Source: JAAYHV01 sp035268985 (lineage in GTDB: Bacteria; Bacillota; Clostridia; Peptostreptococcales; Anaerovoracaceae). From it: DNA of 26,116 nucleotides. The stretch's first letter is position 1, and every line of letters begins with the position of its first letter. This document shows positions 7,873 through 14,313 of this stretch, one piece after another. The notes under the pieces are model-generated. The model was not told where the DNA came from. It ran no database searches and worked only from the letters and a program-made list of their open reading frames with translations. The stretch lies in NCBI GenBank assembly GCA_035268985.1, contig DATFJV010000135.1:1-26116 (forward strand). The letters are read 5' to 3'. Both the position numbers and the translations under genes were made by a program.

Positions 7873-9063
7873 ATGTACGAAATCAATAGAAAAGATACTA
7901 TAGATTTATTAAGTAATCTGGTTGCTATTGAAAGTACATATTTTGAAGAAGAAGAAATCATTAATTATGTATGCAATTGGTTATCAGACAACGATTTGGA
8001 ACCAAAGATACATGAATACTTTGACTCAAAAGTTACCAAATTCCACGGTAAAAATGTTATATCAGAACTTGTTGGAGAAAAAGACGGCCCTACAATATGT
8101 CTAAATGGACATTTAGATACAGTTAATTTATGTGAGGGTTGGGAAAAAGATCCTAAAGGCGAAATAGTAGGTGACATTTTGTACGGTAGAGGTGCATTAG
8201 ATATGAAATCTGGTTGCGCAGCTATACTAATGGCAATAAAGGCATTTAAAGAGAATCATAAGTCCTTTGGAGGAAAAATATTAACAACTTTTGTTTCTGA
8301 TGAAGAAGGTCCATATGGTTTGGGAACTAACGCATTAATAGAAGATGGTTTTTTAGAAGATGTTGATTTATCAATAATTACAGAACCTAGTGCAGGCTTT
8401 ACTGGAATTGAATTTCCAACTTTATGTCTAGGTGCTAGAGGAGGATATGGTTTAAATGTAGAATTCTTTGGCAAGTCAGCTCATGCAGCAACTCCAGAGT
8501 TGGGAATAAATGCCATAACTGAAGCAAGCAAATTTGTTAAAGAAATAGACAATATCGAGTATTTGGAAGATGATTTTCTAGGCACAGGAAATGCATGTGT
8601 TATATCCATTGAAGGAGATGGCGGCGCATGTAGTGTCCCTGATTATGCTAAGGTTACATTCTTTTGGCACATAGTGGTAGGAGAAGGTCCTGATACTATT
8701 GTTGAATACATAGAAAAAGCCATCGAAAGAGCTGGTATCAAAGGTGAATATAAGATTAACTTTAGAGAAGCTCCTTCGGAAGGTGCTAAAGGTTTCATGC
8801 CATATAAGGTGAGTGAAAATTTAGAAAGTGTTAAAAAATTTAAAGAATCAGTAGTTGAAATATGCGGAAAAGAAGCTGTTGTTTCGTCATTTTCAAGCAT
8901 TGGAGATTTTGATTACTTAGGTACTAGACTAGGAGGAGCACCTGCGTTAGTATTTGGAGCTGCAGGAAAGAACTTCCATGGAGCAAATGAATATGTAGAA
9001 CTTGATTCAGTTGAAAAAACTGCGGAGATTTTATACAACTATTTAGTAAAAACACTAGTTTAG
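7873..9063 (+). CDS. M20-family metallopeptidase/deacylase (ArgE/DapE/ACY1/CPG2 type)
   Basis: A 396-residue cytoplasmic di-zinc hydrolase of the M20 family, which cleaves N-acyl or peptide bonds next to a free carboxylate. The full set of active-site residues is visible: GHLDT (H80, D82), the bridging Asp in GRGALDMKSG (D110), the catalytic Glu pair DEEG (E144, E145), EPS (E171) and the C-terminal FHGANEY (H369). The dimerisation insert lies between about 188 and 300. Sequence style (GRGALDMKSG with a late HGANE) resembles the YgeY-like M20 branch, but substrate cannot be assigned. The ATG follows the antiporter stop directly and uses GTGGAGG inside that gene as ribosome binding site, so the two are tightly coupled. 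Confidence 0.92.
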   Translation: MYEINRKDTIDLLSNLVAIESTYFEEEEIINYVCNWLSDNDLEPKIHEYFDSKVTKFHGKNVISELVGEKDGPTICLNGHLDTVNLCEGWEKDPKGEIVGDILYGRGALDMKSGCAAILMAIKAFKENHKSFGGKILTTFVSDEEGPYGLGTNALIEDGFLEDVDLSIITEPSAGFTGIEFPTLCLGARGGYGLNVEFFGKSAHAATPELGINAITEASKFVKEIDNIEYLEDDFLGTGNACVISIEGDGGACSVPDYAKVTFFWHIVVGEGPDTIVEYIEKAIERAGIKGEYKINFREAPSEGAKGFMPYKVSENLESVKKFKESVVEICGKEAVVSSFSSIGDFDYLGTRLGGAPALVFGAAGKNFHGANEYVELDSVEKTAEILYNYLVKTLV

Positions 9064-9065
9064 TG

Positions 9066-9102
9066 ATTAGACCTAATGTGGCTTTGCTGCATTAGGTCTA
9101 AT
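9066..9102 (+). other. Intercistronic hairpin with 13-bp perfect stem
   Basis: ATTAGACCTAATG (9066-9078) pairs perfectly with 9090-9102 around an 11-base loop. No T-run follows; the next bases lead into the ribosome binding site AGGAG of the next gene. More likely an RNA-processing or stability element, or an attenuator, than a simple terminator. Confidence 0.75.
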
Positions 9103-9118
9103 ATTATAGGAGAAGCTT

Positions 9119-10699
9119 ATGAGATATTATGATAAATTGTTTATAAATGGTGAATTCCACACTATGGAATCGAAGGATGAAGTTTTTACTACTCTTGGTA
9201 TAAAGGACGGATTAATATCATATGTAGGAGATAACACTACTTTAAATGCGGATGAAACCATTGATTTAATGGGGAAAACAGTAATACCTGGAATGGCAGA
9301 TGCTCATATGCATATGTATGCTTATTGCCAAAATTTAGTTGCAGTAGATTTATCTGATGTCAGAAGCATAGAAGAAATGATATCTGTCATGAAAAACAGA
9401 GCTGAAGAAACTCCAGAGGGTATGTGGATTAAAGGTGTTAATTTTGATCAGACTTTATTCAAAGAGAAAAGAATGCCAACTAGAGATGATTTGGACAAAA
9501 TTTCAACAAAACACCCTATTACAATAAGAAGAGTATGCTTGCATGCGATAGTTGTTAATTCTTTAGGGCTTAGTATTGCTGGCGTTGGCGTTGGATACAA
9601 GCCTGAAGGCGGTGGAGTTGTTGAAGTTGAGGAAGATGGGACTCCAAATGGTGTGCTTAGAGAACAATGTACTCAAGTTATAGATAATGTAATTAAAGAT
9701 CCTTTAAAAGATCCTAGCGTAAAAGAAAAAGTAATGCTAGAAGTATTTAAGGATATGACAGAAAAGGGAATAACCACTATACATACATATTCAGCAAAAA
9801 TATGGAATTATGAAGAATCAATAGAAACTTATAAAGATTTAGAAAAAAGAGGAATATTACCTGTTAGGGTTACTGTTTGTTTGGATGAGCTTTTTGAAAC
9901 TCCAAAAGGTATAAATAATGACCCGAATGTAAAAGTGCAAATGGGTTCATATAAATTATTCACCGATGGTTCGCTGGGAGCTAATTCGGCTGCTTTGAGG
10001 GAGCCTTATGAAGATTCTGATGAGCTAGGTGTTATGATATGCACAGAAGAGGATCTTTACGATAGAATGAAGACTGCCTTTGATAAGGGATTACAACCTG
10101 CTATCCATGCTATTGGTGACCGGGCACTGGAAATTACACTAAATTGTATAGAAAAGACGCTTGCGAATTCTGATAAAGATGCTAATTTACCTTTTAGAAT
10201 AATTCATGCGCAGATGACTCCTCCGGATTTGATTGAAAGAATGAAAAAGCTTCCAGTGGTATTAGATATACAACCAGTATTTTTAAGAACTGACTTACAT
10301 TGGATTGAAGAAAAGCTTGGTAAAGACAGAGCAAAAGATTCATATATGTGGAAAACATTGATGGAAAATGGATTGATTGAAACCGGCGGATCTGATTGCC
10401 CTGTGGAAAGCTATAATCCAATTAATGGTATATATTCAGCAGTAACTAGGTGCGATTATGAAGGATTTCCTTTGGGAGGATATAATCCTGAAGAAAAAGT
10501 TGATGTATTTGATGCTGTTGCAATGTTTACTAAAAATCCTCATTATGCAACCGGACAAGAGGATATTAACGGAATGTTAAAAAATGGATATTTTGCTGAT
10601 TTTGTAGTATTGGACAGAAACATTTTTGAAATTGATGAAATGGATATTCTTAATGTTAAGGTTGAAGCAACCTATTTAGCTGGTAATAAAGTGTATTAA
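9119..10699 (+). CDS. YtcJ-type amidohydrolase (canonical metal site)
   Basis: A 526-residue paralogue of the amidohydrolase at 3603, with all expected motifs of the YtcJ/NfdA branch (COG1574): DAHMHM (H63, H65), the LHAIVVN segment, TDGSLGANSAA, HAIGDRA (H330), HAQ (H363) and GGSDCPVE (D426). Family members hydrolyse N-substituted formamides, cyclic amides and similar compounds; no member's substrate can be transferred here. It is cytoplasmic and of normal length. The start at 9119 has AGGAG 6 bases upstream, and the gene is the last of the cluster, ending before a strong terminator. With the M20 enzyme it could act in sequence, for example ring opening or deformylation followed by release of an amino acid; this is inference. 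Confidence 0.92.
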   Translation: MRYYDKLFINGEFHTMESKDEVFTTLGIKDGLISYVGDNTTLNADETIDLMGKTVIPGMADAHMHMYAYCQNLVAVDLSDVRSIEEMISVMKNRAEETPEGMWIKGVNFDQTLFKEKRMPTRDDLDKISTKHPITIRRVCLHAIVVNSLGLSIAGVGVGYKPEGGGVVEVEEDGTPNGVLREQCTQVIDNVIKDPLKDPSVKEKVMLEVFKDMTEKGITTIHTYSAKIWNYEESIETYKDLEKRGILPVRVTVCLDELFETPKGINNDPNVKVQMGSYKLFTDGSLGANSAALREPYEDSDELGVMICTEEDLYDRMKTAFDKGLQPAIHAIGDRALEITLNCIEKTLANSDKDANLPFRIIHAQMTPPDLIERMKKLPVVLDIQPVFLRTDLHWIEEKLGKDRAKDSYMWKTLMENGLIETGGSDCPVESYNPINGIYSAVTRCDYEGFPLGGYNPEEKVDVFDAVAMFTKNPHYATGQEDINGMLKNGYFADFVVLDRNIFEIDEMDILNVKVEATYLAGNKVY

Positions 10700-10725
10700 C
10701 ATAAATAAATCCCTAAATAATAAAT

Positions 10726-10762
10726 AAAGGATTGGGTCATTGGCTCAATCCTTTGTTTATTA
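10726..10762 (+). terminator. Rho-independent terminator of the amidohydrolase cluster
   Basis: AAAGGATTGGGTC (10726-10738) pairs with GGCTCAATCCTTT (10742-10754), 13 pairs including two G-U, with a 3-base loop, then GTTTATTA. It lies 27 bases after the stop. Confidence 0.85.
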
Positions 10763-10798
10763 TATAACTTTAATTTGATAGTAGAAAAATGGAAAAAT

Positions 10799-10834
10799 AA
10801 AAACTAGCCATTGTATGGCTAGTTTTTCTTTTTC
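10799..10834. terminator. Bidirectional terminator between convergent units
   Basis: AAAAACTAGCCA (10799-10810) and TGGCTAGTTTTT (10816-10827) form a 12-bp stem with a 5-base loop. A-runs on the left and T-runs on the right would end transcription from either side: a backup for the amidohydrolase cluster and the main terminator for the cold-shock gene. Confidence 0.85.
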
Positions 10835-10873
10835 AGATTACTATGTACAAAGACATAGATTGAAGTCAATTTG

Positions 10874-10930
10874 ACCTCCGTATGCTTATTGGCATATACG
10901 GTGGTACTAGGGAGTATTAATTTCCCCCTA
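10874..10930 (-). other. Structured 3' region of the cold-shock transcript
   Basis: Between the cold-shock stop codon and the terminator at 10799-10827 the minus-strand RNA can form a stem from CCGTATGC (10878-10885) and GCATATACGG (10892-10901), with a 2-base bulge and flanking ACC/GGT pairs, and a second short stem TAGGG/CCCTA (10908-10930). No coding frame is convincing here. Confidence 0.4.
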
Positions 10931-10939
10931 ATCGATTAC

Positions 10940-11155
10940 TTAGTCGACTATTGAAACGCTCATAGCTCTGTGCTTTTTGCTGTCTCTAGGGTCTGCTTCG
11001 ATCTCGAATTCAACCTTTTGACCTTCATTTAAAGTTTTATAACCTTCTGTATTTATAGCTGAGAAATGTACGAATACATCACCGCTTCCATCATCGTTTG
11101 TTATGAAACCAAATCCTTTTTCTGCATTAAACCATTTTACTGTACCTTTATCCAT
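10940..11155 (-). CDS. csp: Cold-shock protein, CspA family
   Basis: A 71-residue single-OB-fold protein that binds single-stranded RNA and DNA and acts as an RNA chaperone during cold or stationary-phase stress. It has the opening GTVKWFN, RNP1 KGFGFI (residues 13-18) and RNP2 VFVHF (27-31), and normal length. The ATG at 11155 is preceded by AGGAGG. It is monocistronic: its own sigma-A promoter lies at 11251-11279 and it ends toward the bidirectional terminator at 10799-10827. The leader of roughly 89 bases contains a hairpin, in line with post-transcriptional control known for csp mRNAs, although no specific cold-box sequence was recognised. Confidence 0.97.
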   Translation of the reverse strand: MDKGTVKWFNAEKGFGFITNDDGSGDVFVHFSAINTEGYKTLNEGQKVEFEIEADPRDSKKHRAMSVSIVD

Positions 11156-11197
11156 CGGGGTACCTCCTAATTTTATTACTCAATAAAAAACAAAACA

Positions 11198-11225
11198 CTC
11201 ATTTAAAGAAAATACTCTAAATGAG
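11198..11225 (-). other. Hairpin in the cold-shock 5' leader
   Basis: CTCATTTA (11198-11205) pairs perfectly with TAAATGAG (11218-11225), with a possible extra AG/CT pair inside the 12-base loop. It lies about 20 bases after the predicted transcription start and well upstream of the ribosome binding site, so it could tune mRNA stability or temperature response. Confidence 0.55.
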
Positions 11226-11250
11226 ATAAAGCTATTTCTTGAACACTTTA

Positions 11251-11279
11251 TTTATACCATACATATGGATAAAAGTCAA
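11251..11279 (-). promoter_or_regulatory. Strong sigma-A promoter of the cold-shock gene
   Basis: Minus strand: -35 TTGACT (11274-11279), exactly 17 bases, -10 TATAAA (11251-11256). The predicted start is near 11244. Confidence 0.85.
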
Positions 11280-11302
11280 TAAATGATAATTACATAAAAG
11301 TA

Positions 11303-11311
11303 TGATATAAT
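11303..11311 (+). promoter_or_regulatory. Extended -10 promoter of the MgtC-like gene
   Basis: TGATATAAT (TGn plus TATAAT) with no clear -35, 27 bases before the ATG. Thirteen bases here (TGATATAATTACA, 11303-11315) recur exactly at the EamA gene promoter. Confidence 0.65.
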
Positions 11312-11338
11312 TACAAGCAAGTAGGGGGTGTAATTAAA

Positions 11339-12022
11339 ATGATCGAAAACTTACAAGATGTTACAACTGCTAGCATATTAATTAGGCTTTTATTAGCGGT
11401 GATTATAGGAGGATCCATTGGATTACAAAGATATATCACAAATCATCCTGCTGGCTTTAGAACATATATTTTAGTGTGCGTAGGAGCAACCATGGCAATG
11501 CTAACCAATCAATATATGTGCGATGTGTTAGGCTATGAAGGAGATATAGGTAGACTCGGAGCACAAGTAATTACTGGTGTGGGGTTTTTAGGAGTAGGAA
11601 CTATATTAGTTACAGGTAGACAAAAGGTTAGGGGTCTTACTACAGCTGCTGGTCTTTGGGCGTGTGCTTGTTTAGGATTAGCAATTGGTATCGGGTTTTA
11701 TGAAGGTGCTATAATTGGAGGTGTAATAATATATCTGAGCTTATCAACTTTAGGATATTTTGAAAAATCTATAAATAGACGTTCTAGAATTTTTGCAGTA
11801 TATATAGAGATTGAAAATGTTAAATCTTTTAAATTAGTATGCAACAGGCTTGAAGAGATGAAATGTGAAATAAAAGAAACAGATTTAAATCCCAAAGAAG
11901 CATTTTCTCAAAATGGTATAGGCTTTAATGTAACTGCAAAAATACCAAAATTAGAATTAAAGAAAAATATTATTGATAATCTTGAAAATATAGAAGGTGT
12001 TGTCTTTATTGACGAAATTTAG
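11339..12022 (+). CDS. MgtC/SapB family membrane protein
   Basis: A 227-residue inner-membrane protein. The N-terminal 140 residues hold four to five helices with the family signatures IGGSIGLQRYITNHPAGFRTYILVCVGA (shortened: GLQR and GFRTYILV) and GVGFLGVGTIL; the C-terminal part (about 150-227) is a soluble ACT-like domain. MgtC proteins in pathogens affect Mg2+ limitation and the F1Fo ATPase, but most bacterial homologues are uncharacterised. It has GGGGGTG as ribosome binding site and an extended -10 promoter. The next gene starts 8 bases after its stop, so it heads a likely operon of membrane and envelope genes. Confidence 0.9.
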   Translation: MIENLQDVTTASILIRLLLAVIIGGSIGLQRYITNHPAGFRTYILVCVGATMAMLTNQYMCDVLGYEGDIGRLGAQVITGVGFLGVGTILVTGRQKVRGLTTAAGLWACACLGLAIGIGFYEGAIIGGVIIYLSLSTLGYFEKSINRRSRIFAVYIEIENVKSFKLVCNRLEEMKCEIKETDLNPKEAFSQNGIGFNVTAKIPKLELKKNIIDNLENIEGVVFIDEI

Positions 12023-12030
12023 AGGTGAAT

Positions 12031-13131
12031 ATGATAGCTAGCATAATTTTATTTTCCACTGGCATTATATGTATAATAATGCTTTTTAAAAATATAAGAA
12101 GATTGCCAAATAGTAAAGAGGTTAATTCGGATATACTTGTTAGTGTTATTGTACCGTTAAGAAATGAAGAAAAAAATGTGAAAAATCTATTGGAACATTT
12201 GTTAAATCAAAGTTATAGTAATTATGAAATCATATGCGTGGATGACAGTTCTGAAGATAATACATATGATATGACTAGTAAGTATCCTGTTGAATTGATT
12301 AAAGCACCTAAAAAGCCTGAGGGTTGGATAGGAAAATCTTGGGCACTGCTACATGGTACAAAAAAAGCCAATGGAGATTTATACTTATTTGTTGATGCGG
12401 ATGTTAGTTTGAGTAGTAATATAATATCTGATTTGGTAAGTGAATATATTAAAGAAAATAAGGTTATATCAATTATGCCTTATCATAAAACAAAACTCTT
12501 TTACGAGCAATTTTCTTTTTTCTTCAATTATTTACAATATGCAGCCAATGGAATGGGTTTTAAAAATGATAAATACTATCTAGGTTTATATGGGCCGATT
12601 ATATTGATGCCAAAAAAAATTTACCAAAGCATTGGTACACATGAAGTTGTCAATAATAGTGTAATAGAAGACATCGATTTAGGTATCAAACTGCATAGAG
12701 AAGGTTATAATTTTAGCTTATTTATGGGCAGAGAGGACGCCAGTTATCGAATGTACCCTGATGGATTTAATAAACTAGTTCAAGGTTGGTCTAAAAATCA
12801 GGCTAGTGTATTTATCCAAATAAGACTTATGATAGTTTTATTGGTGGCAATTATAATTGGTATGTATATAAAGATTCCGATAGTTTTAATTAAAGCATTA
12901 ATACTTAAAAATATAAATGAAATAGTTATATATTCAATTTTTTATTGGGTTTTAGTTATAATACTTAGTATAAGTTCAAAACACATAGGTAAATATAAAT
13001 GGTATGTTTATATACTTTATCCTATATATTTGGCTTTTTATTTATATATATTTTTATGGTCAATAATAAAAAGAAAATTAAAAATACCAATGTTATGGAA
13101 AGGAAGGAAGATAAACACGAATGTTAAGTGA
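12031..13131 (+). CDS. CrtQ-like family 2 glycosyltransferase, membrane-bound
   Basis: A 366-residue GT-A fold enzyme anchored in the membrane: one N-terminal helix (about 1-20), the catalytic domain with SVIVPLRNEE, VDDSSEDNT, GWIGKSWAL, the metal-binding DAD (FVDADV), EDIDLG and QGWSKNQ, then three to four C-terminal helices. The GWxGKxWA segment and QGWxKN motif are typical of the CrtQ branch (4,4'-diaponeurosporenoate glycosyltransferase) and related hopanoid- or lipid-glycosylating enzymes. ATG 12031 was chosen over GTG 12025 because AGAGGTG lies just upstream of the ATG and includes the GTG. Its last 11 bases overlap the next gene. The acceptor lipid is unknown: no carotenoid synthesis gene is in the window. 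Confidence 0.85.
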   Translation: MIASIILFSTGIICIIMLFKNIRRLPNSKEVNSDILVSVIVPLRNEEKNVKNLLEHLLNQSYSNYEIICVDDSSEDNTYDMTSKYPVELIKAPKKPEGWIGKSWALLHGTKKANGDLYLFVDADVSLSSNIISDLVSEYIKENKVISIMPYHKTKLFYEQFSFFFNYLQYAANGMGFKNDKYYLGLYGPIILMPKKIYQSIGTHEVVNNSVIEDIDLGIKLHREGYNFSLFMGREDASYRMYPDGFNKLVQGWSKNQASVFIQIRLMIVLLVAIIIGMYIKIPIVLIKALILKNINEIVIYSIFYWVLVIILSISSKHIGKYKWYVYILYPIYLAFYLYIFLWSIIKRKLKIPMLWKGRKINTNVK

Positions 13132-13597
13132 TAATCAAACAATAGCTATATCTTTTATATTATGGCCGACTTTTCAGTTTATTGCTTCTCGCATTGCAAA
13201 TAAACTTCCTATTTCTTTTTATAATGACAACAATGTTTTGTTCAAAACAAAAAAATGGGAAAAGGGAGGTTCTTTTTATCAAACATATTTTAGAATAAAA
13301 TCTTGGAAGGAATACATGCCAGATAGTTCTTTTTTTAATAAAAACAAATACGCAAAGAAAAGAATAACTGATTTTTCAGATGAAAATCTATATCGTTTTC
13401 TTATAGAATCAAGAAAAGCTGAGCTAGTACACATCTTAAGCGTTTTACCGTTTTGGGTATGGATAATAATTTCAAGGGTTGAAGTAATGTTATTGATGCT
13501 TTTATATGCTTTGATAGCTAATATTCCTTGCATTATTATCCAAAGATATAATAGGCCAAGAATAAAAGAGTATCTAAATAGAAGAAAAGAGTTATAA
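13121..13597 (+). CDS. CrtO-like acyltransferase-family membrane protein
   Basis: A 158-residue protein resembling the CrtO family (glycosyl-4,4'-diaponeurosporenoate acyltransferase). It has an N-terminal hydrophobic segment, the conserved middle part with YFRIKSWKEYMP and the FLIESRKAELVH segment including a conserved-looking E-x-x-H, then two C-terminal helices and a basic tail. In staphyloxanthin synthesis CrtQ glucosylates the carotenoid acid and CrtO esterifies the sugar with a fatty acid. The overlap with the CrtQ-like gene (11 bases) strongly suggests the two act as a pair on one lipid-linked product. Family call rests on remembered motif similarity and on the partner gene. Confidence 0.72.
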   Translation: MLSDNQTIAISFILWPTFQFIASRIANKLPISFYNDNNVLFKTKKWEKGGSFYQTYFRIKSWKEYMPDSSFFNKNKYAKKRITDFSDENLYRFLIESRKAELVHILSVLPFWVWIIISRVEVMLLMLLYALIANIPCIIIQRYNRPRIKEYLNRRKEL

Positions 13598-13614
13598 AGA
13601 GTAGGTGGAGAATA

Positions 13615-14313
13615 ATGATTGAATTAAAGAATGTATATAAGACATATTCTAACGGGGAAGTTGAAACTAAAGCTTTAATTGATATTAATTTAAAAATCAA
13701 ACAAGGAGAAGTTATAGTTGTTTTGGGCGCAAGTGGTTCTGGGAAAACCACATTGTTAAACGTCATAAGTGGTTTGGATAATTTAACTTCAGGAACTATT
13801 TATGTGAATGATAAGAAAATCTCTGATTATAATGAAAAAAGATTAACCTCATTTAGAAGAAACAATCTTGGTTTTGTTTTTCAGCAGTATAATCTTCTTC
13901 AAAATCTAAATGTGCGTGAAAATGTTGAAATAGGAGCTGCGGTATCCAAAAACCCTCTAGATATTGATGAAATAATAGATAGAGTTGATCTTAATGAAAC
14001 CAAAACCAAATATCCTTATCAACTTTCTGGAGGACAACAACAAAGGGTTTCCATTGCTAGATCTTTGGTTAAGAACCCTAATTTTATATTTTGTGACGAG
14101 CCAACAGGAGCCCTTGATGAGGAAACTGGCAAAAACATTTTAGAAATATTAGATGAATTAAATCGTTCTTATGGTACAACAATTATTATGATAACCCATA
14201 ATCCTAATATTTCACTTATGGCAAATAGAGTTATTAAGATGAATTCTGGCAAGGTTGTTGAAATAATTGAAAATAAAGAGAGGAAATCACCTAAGGAGAT
14301 AACATGGGCATAA
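13615..14313 (+). CDS. ABC transporter ATP-binding protein, MacB/LolD/FtsE type
   Basis: A 232-residue ATPase with all functional motifs: Walker A GASGSGKTT (38-46), Q-loop FVFQQYNLL, signature LSGGQQQR, Walker B FIFCDEPTGALD and the switch His in ITHNP. The EPTGALDEETG form is typical of the MacB/LolD/BceA/FtsE class that works with FtsX-like permeases in mechanotransmission, peptide export or antibiotic resistance. GGTGGAG precedes the ATG. The gene overlaps its permease by 10 bases. It starts 17 bases after the CrtO-like gene, so the operon may be continuous from 11339. Confidence 0.95.
   Translation: MIELKNVYKTYSNGEVETKALIDINLKIKQGEVIVVLGASGSGKTTLLNVISGLDNLTSGTIYVNDKKISDYNEKRLTSFRRNNLGFVFQQYNLLQNLNVRENVEIGAAVSKNPLDIDEIIDRVDLNETKTKYPYQLSGGQQQRVSIARSLVKNPNFIFCDEPTGALDEETGKNILEILDELNRSYGTTIIMITHNPNISLMANRVIKMNSGKVVEIIENKERKSPKEITWA

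Noticed and set aside
11156..11250. Riboswitch in the cold-shock leader
   Set aside because: Only one simple hairpin is seen; no conserved riboswitch core was recognised.
12025..12027. GTG start for the glycosyltransferase
   Set aside because: The GTG lies inside the AGAGGTG ribosome binding site of the ATG at 12031.
12031..13597. A staphyloxanthin or other carotenoid pathway
   Set aside because: Only CrtQ-like and CrtO-like genes are present; carotenoid synthase and desaturase genes are absent from the window.
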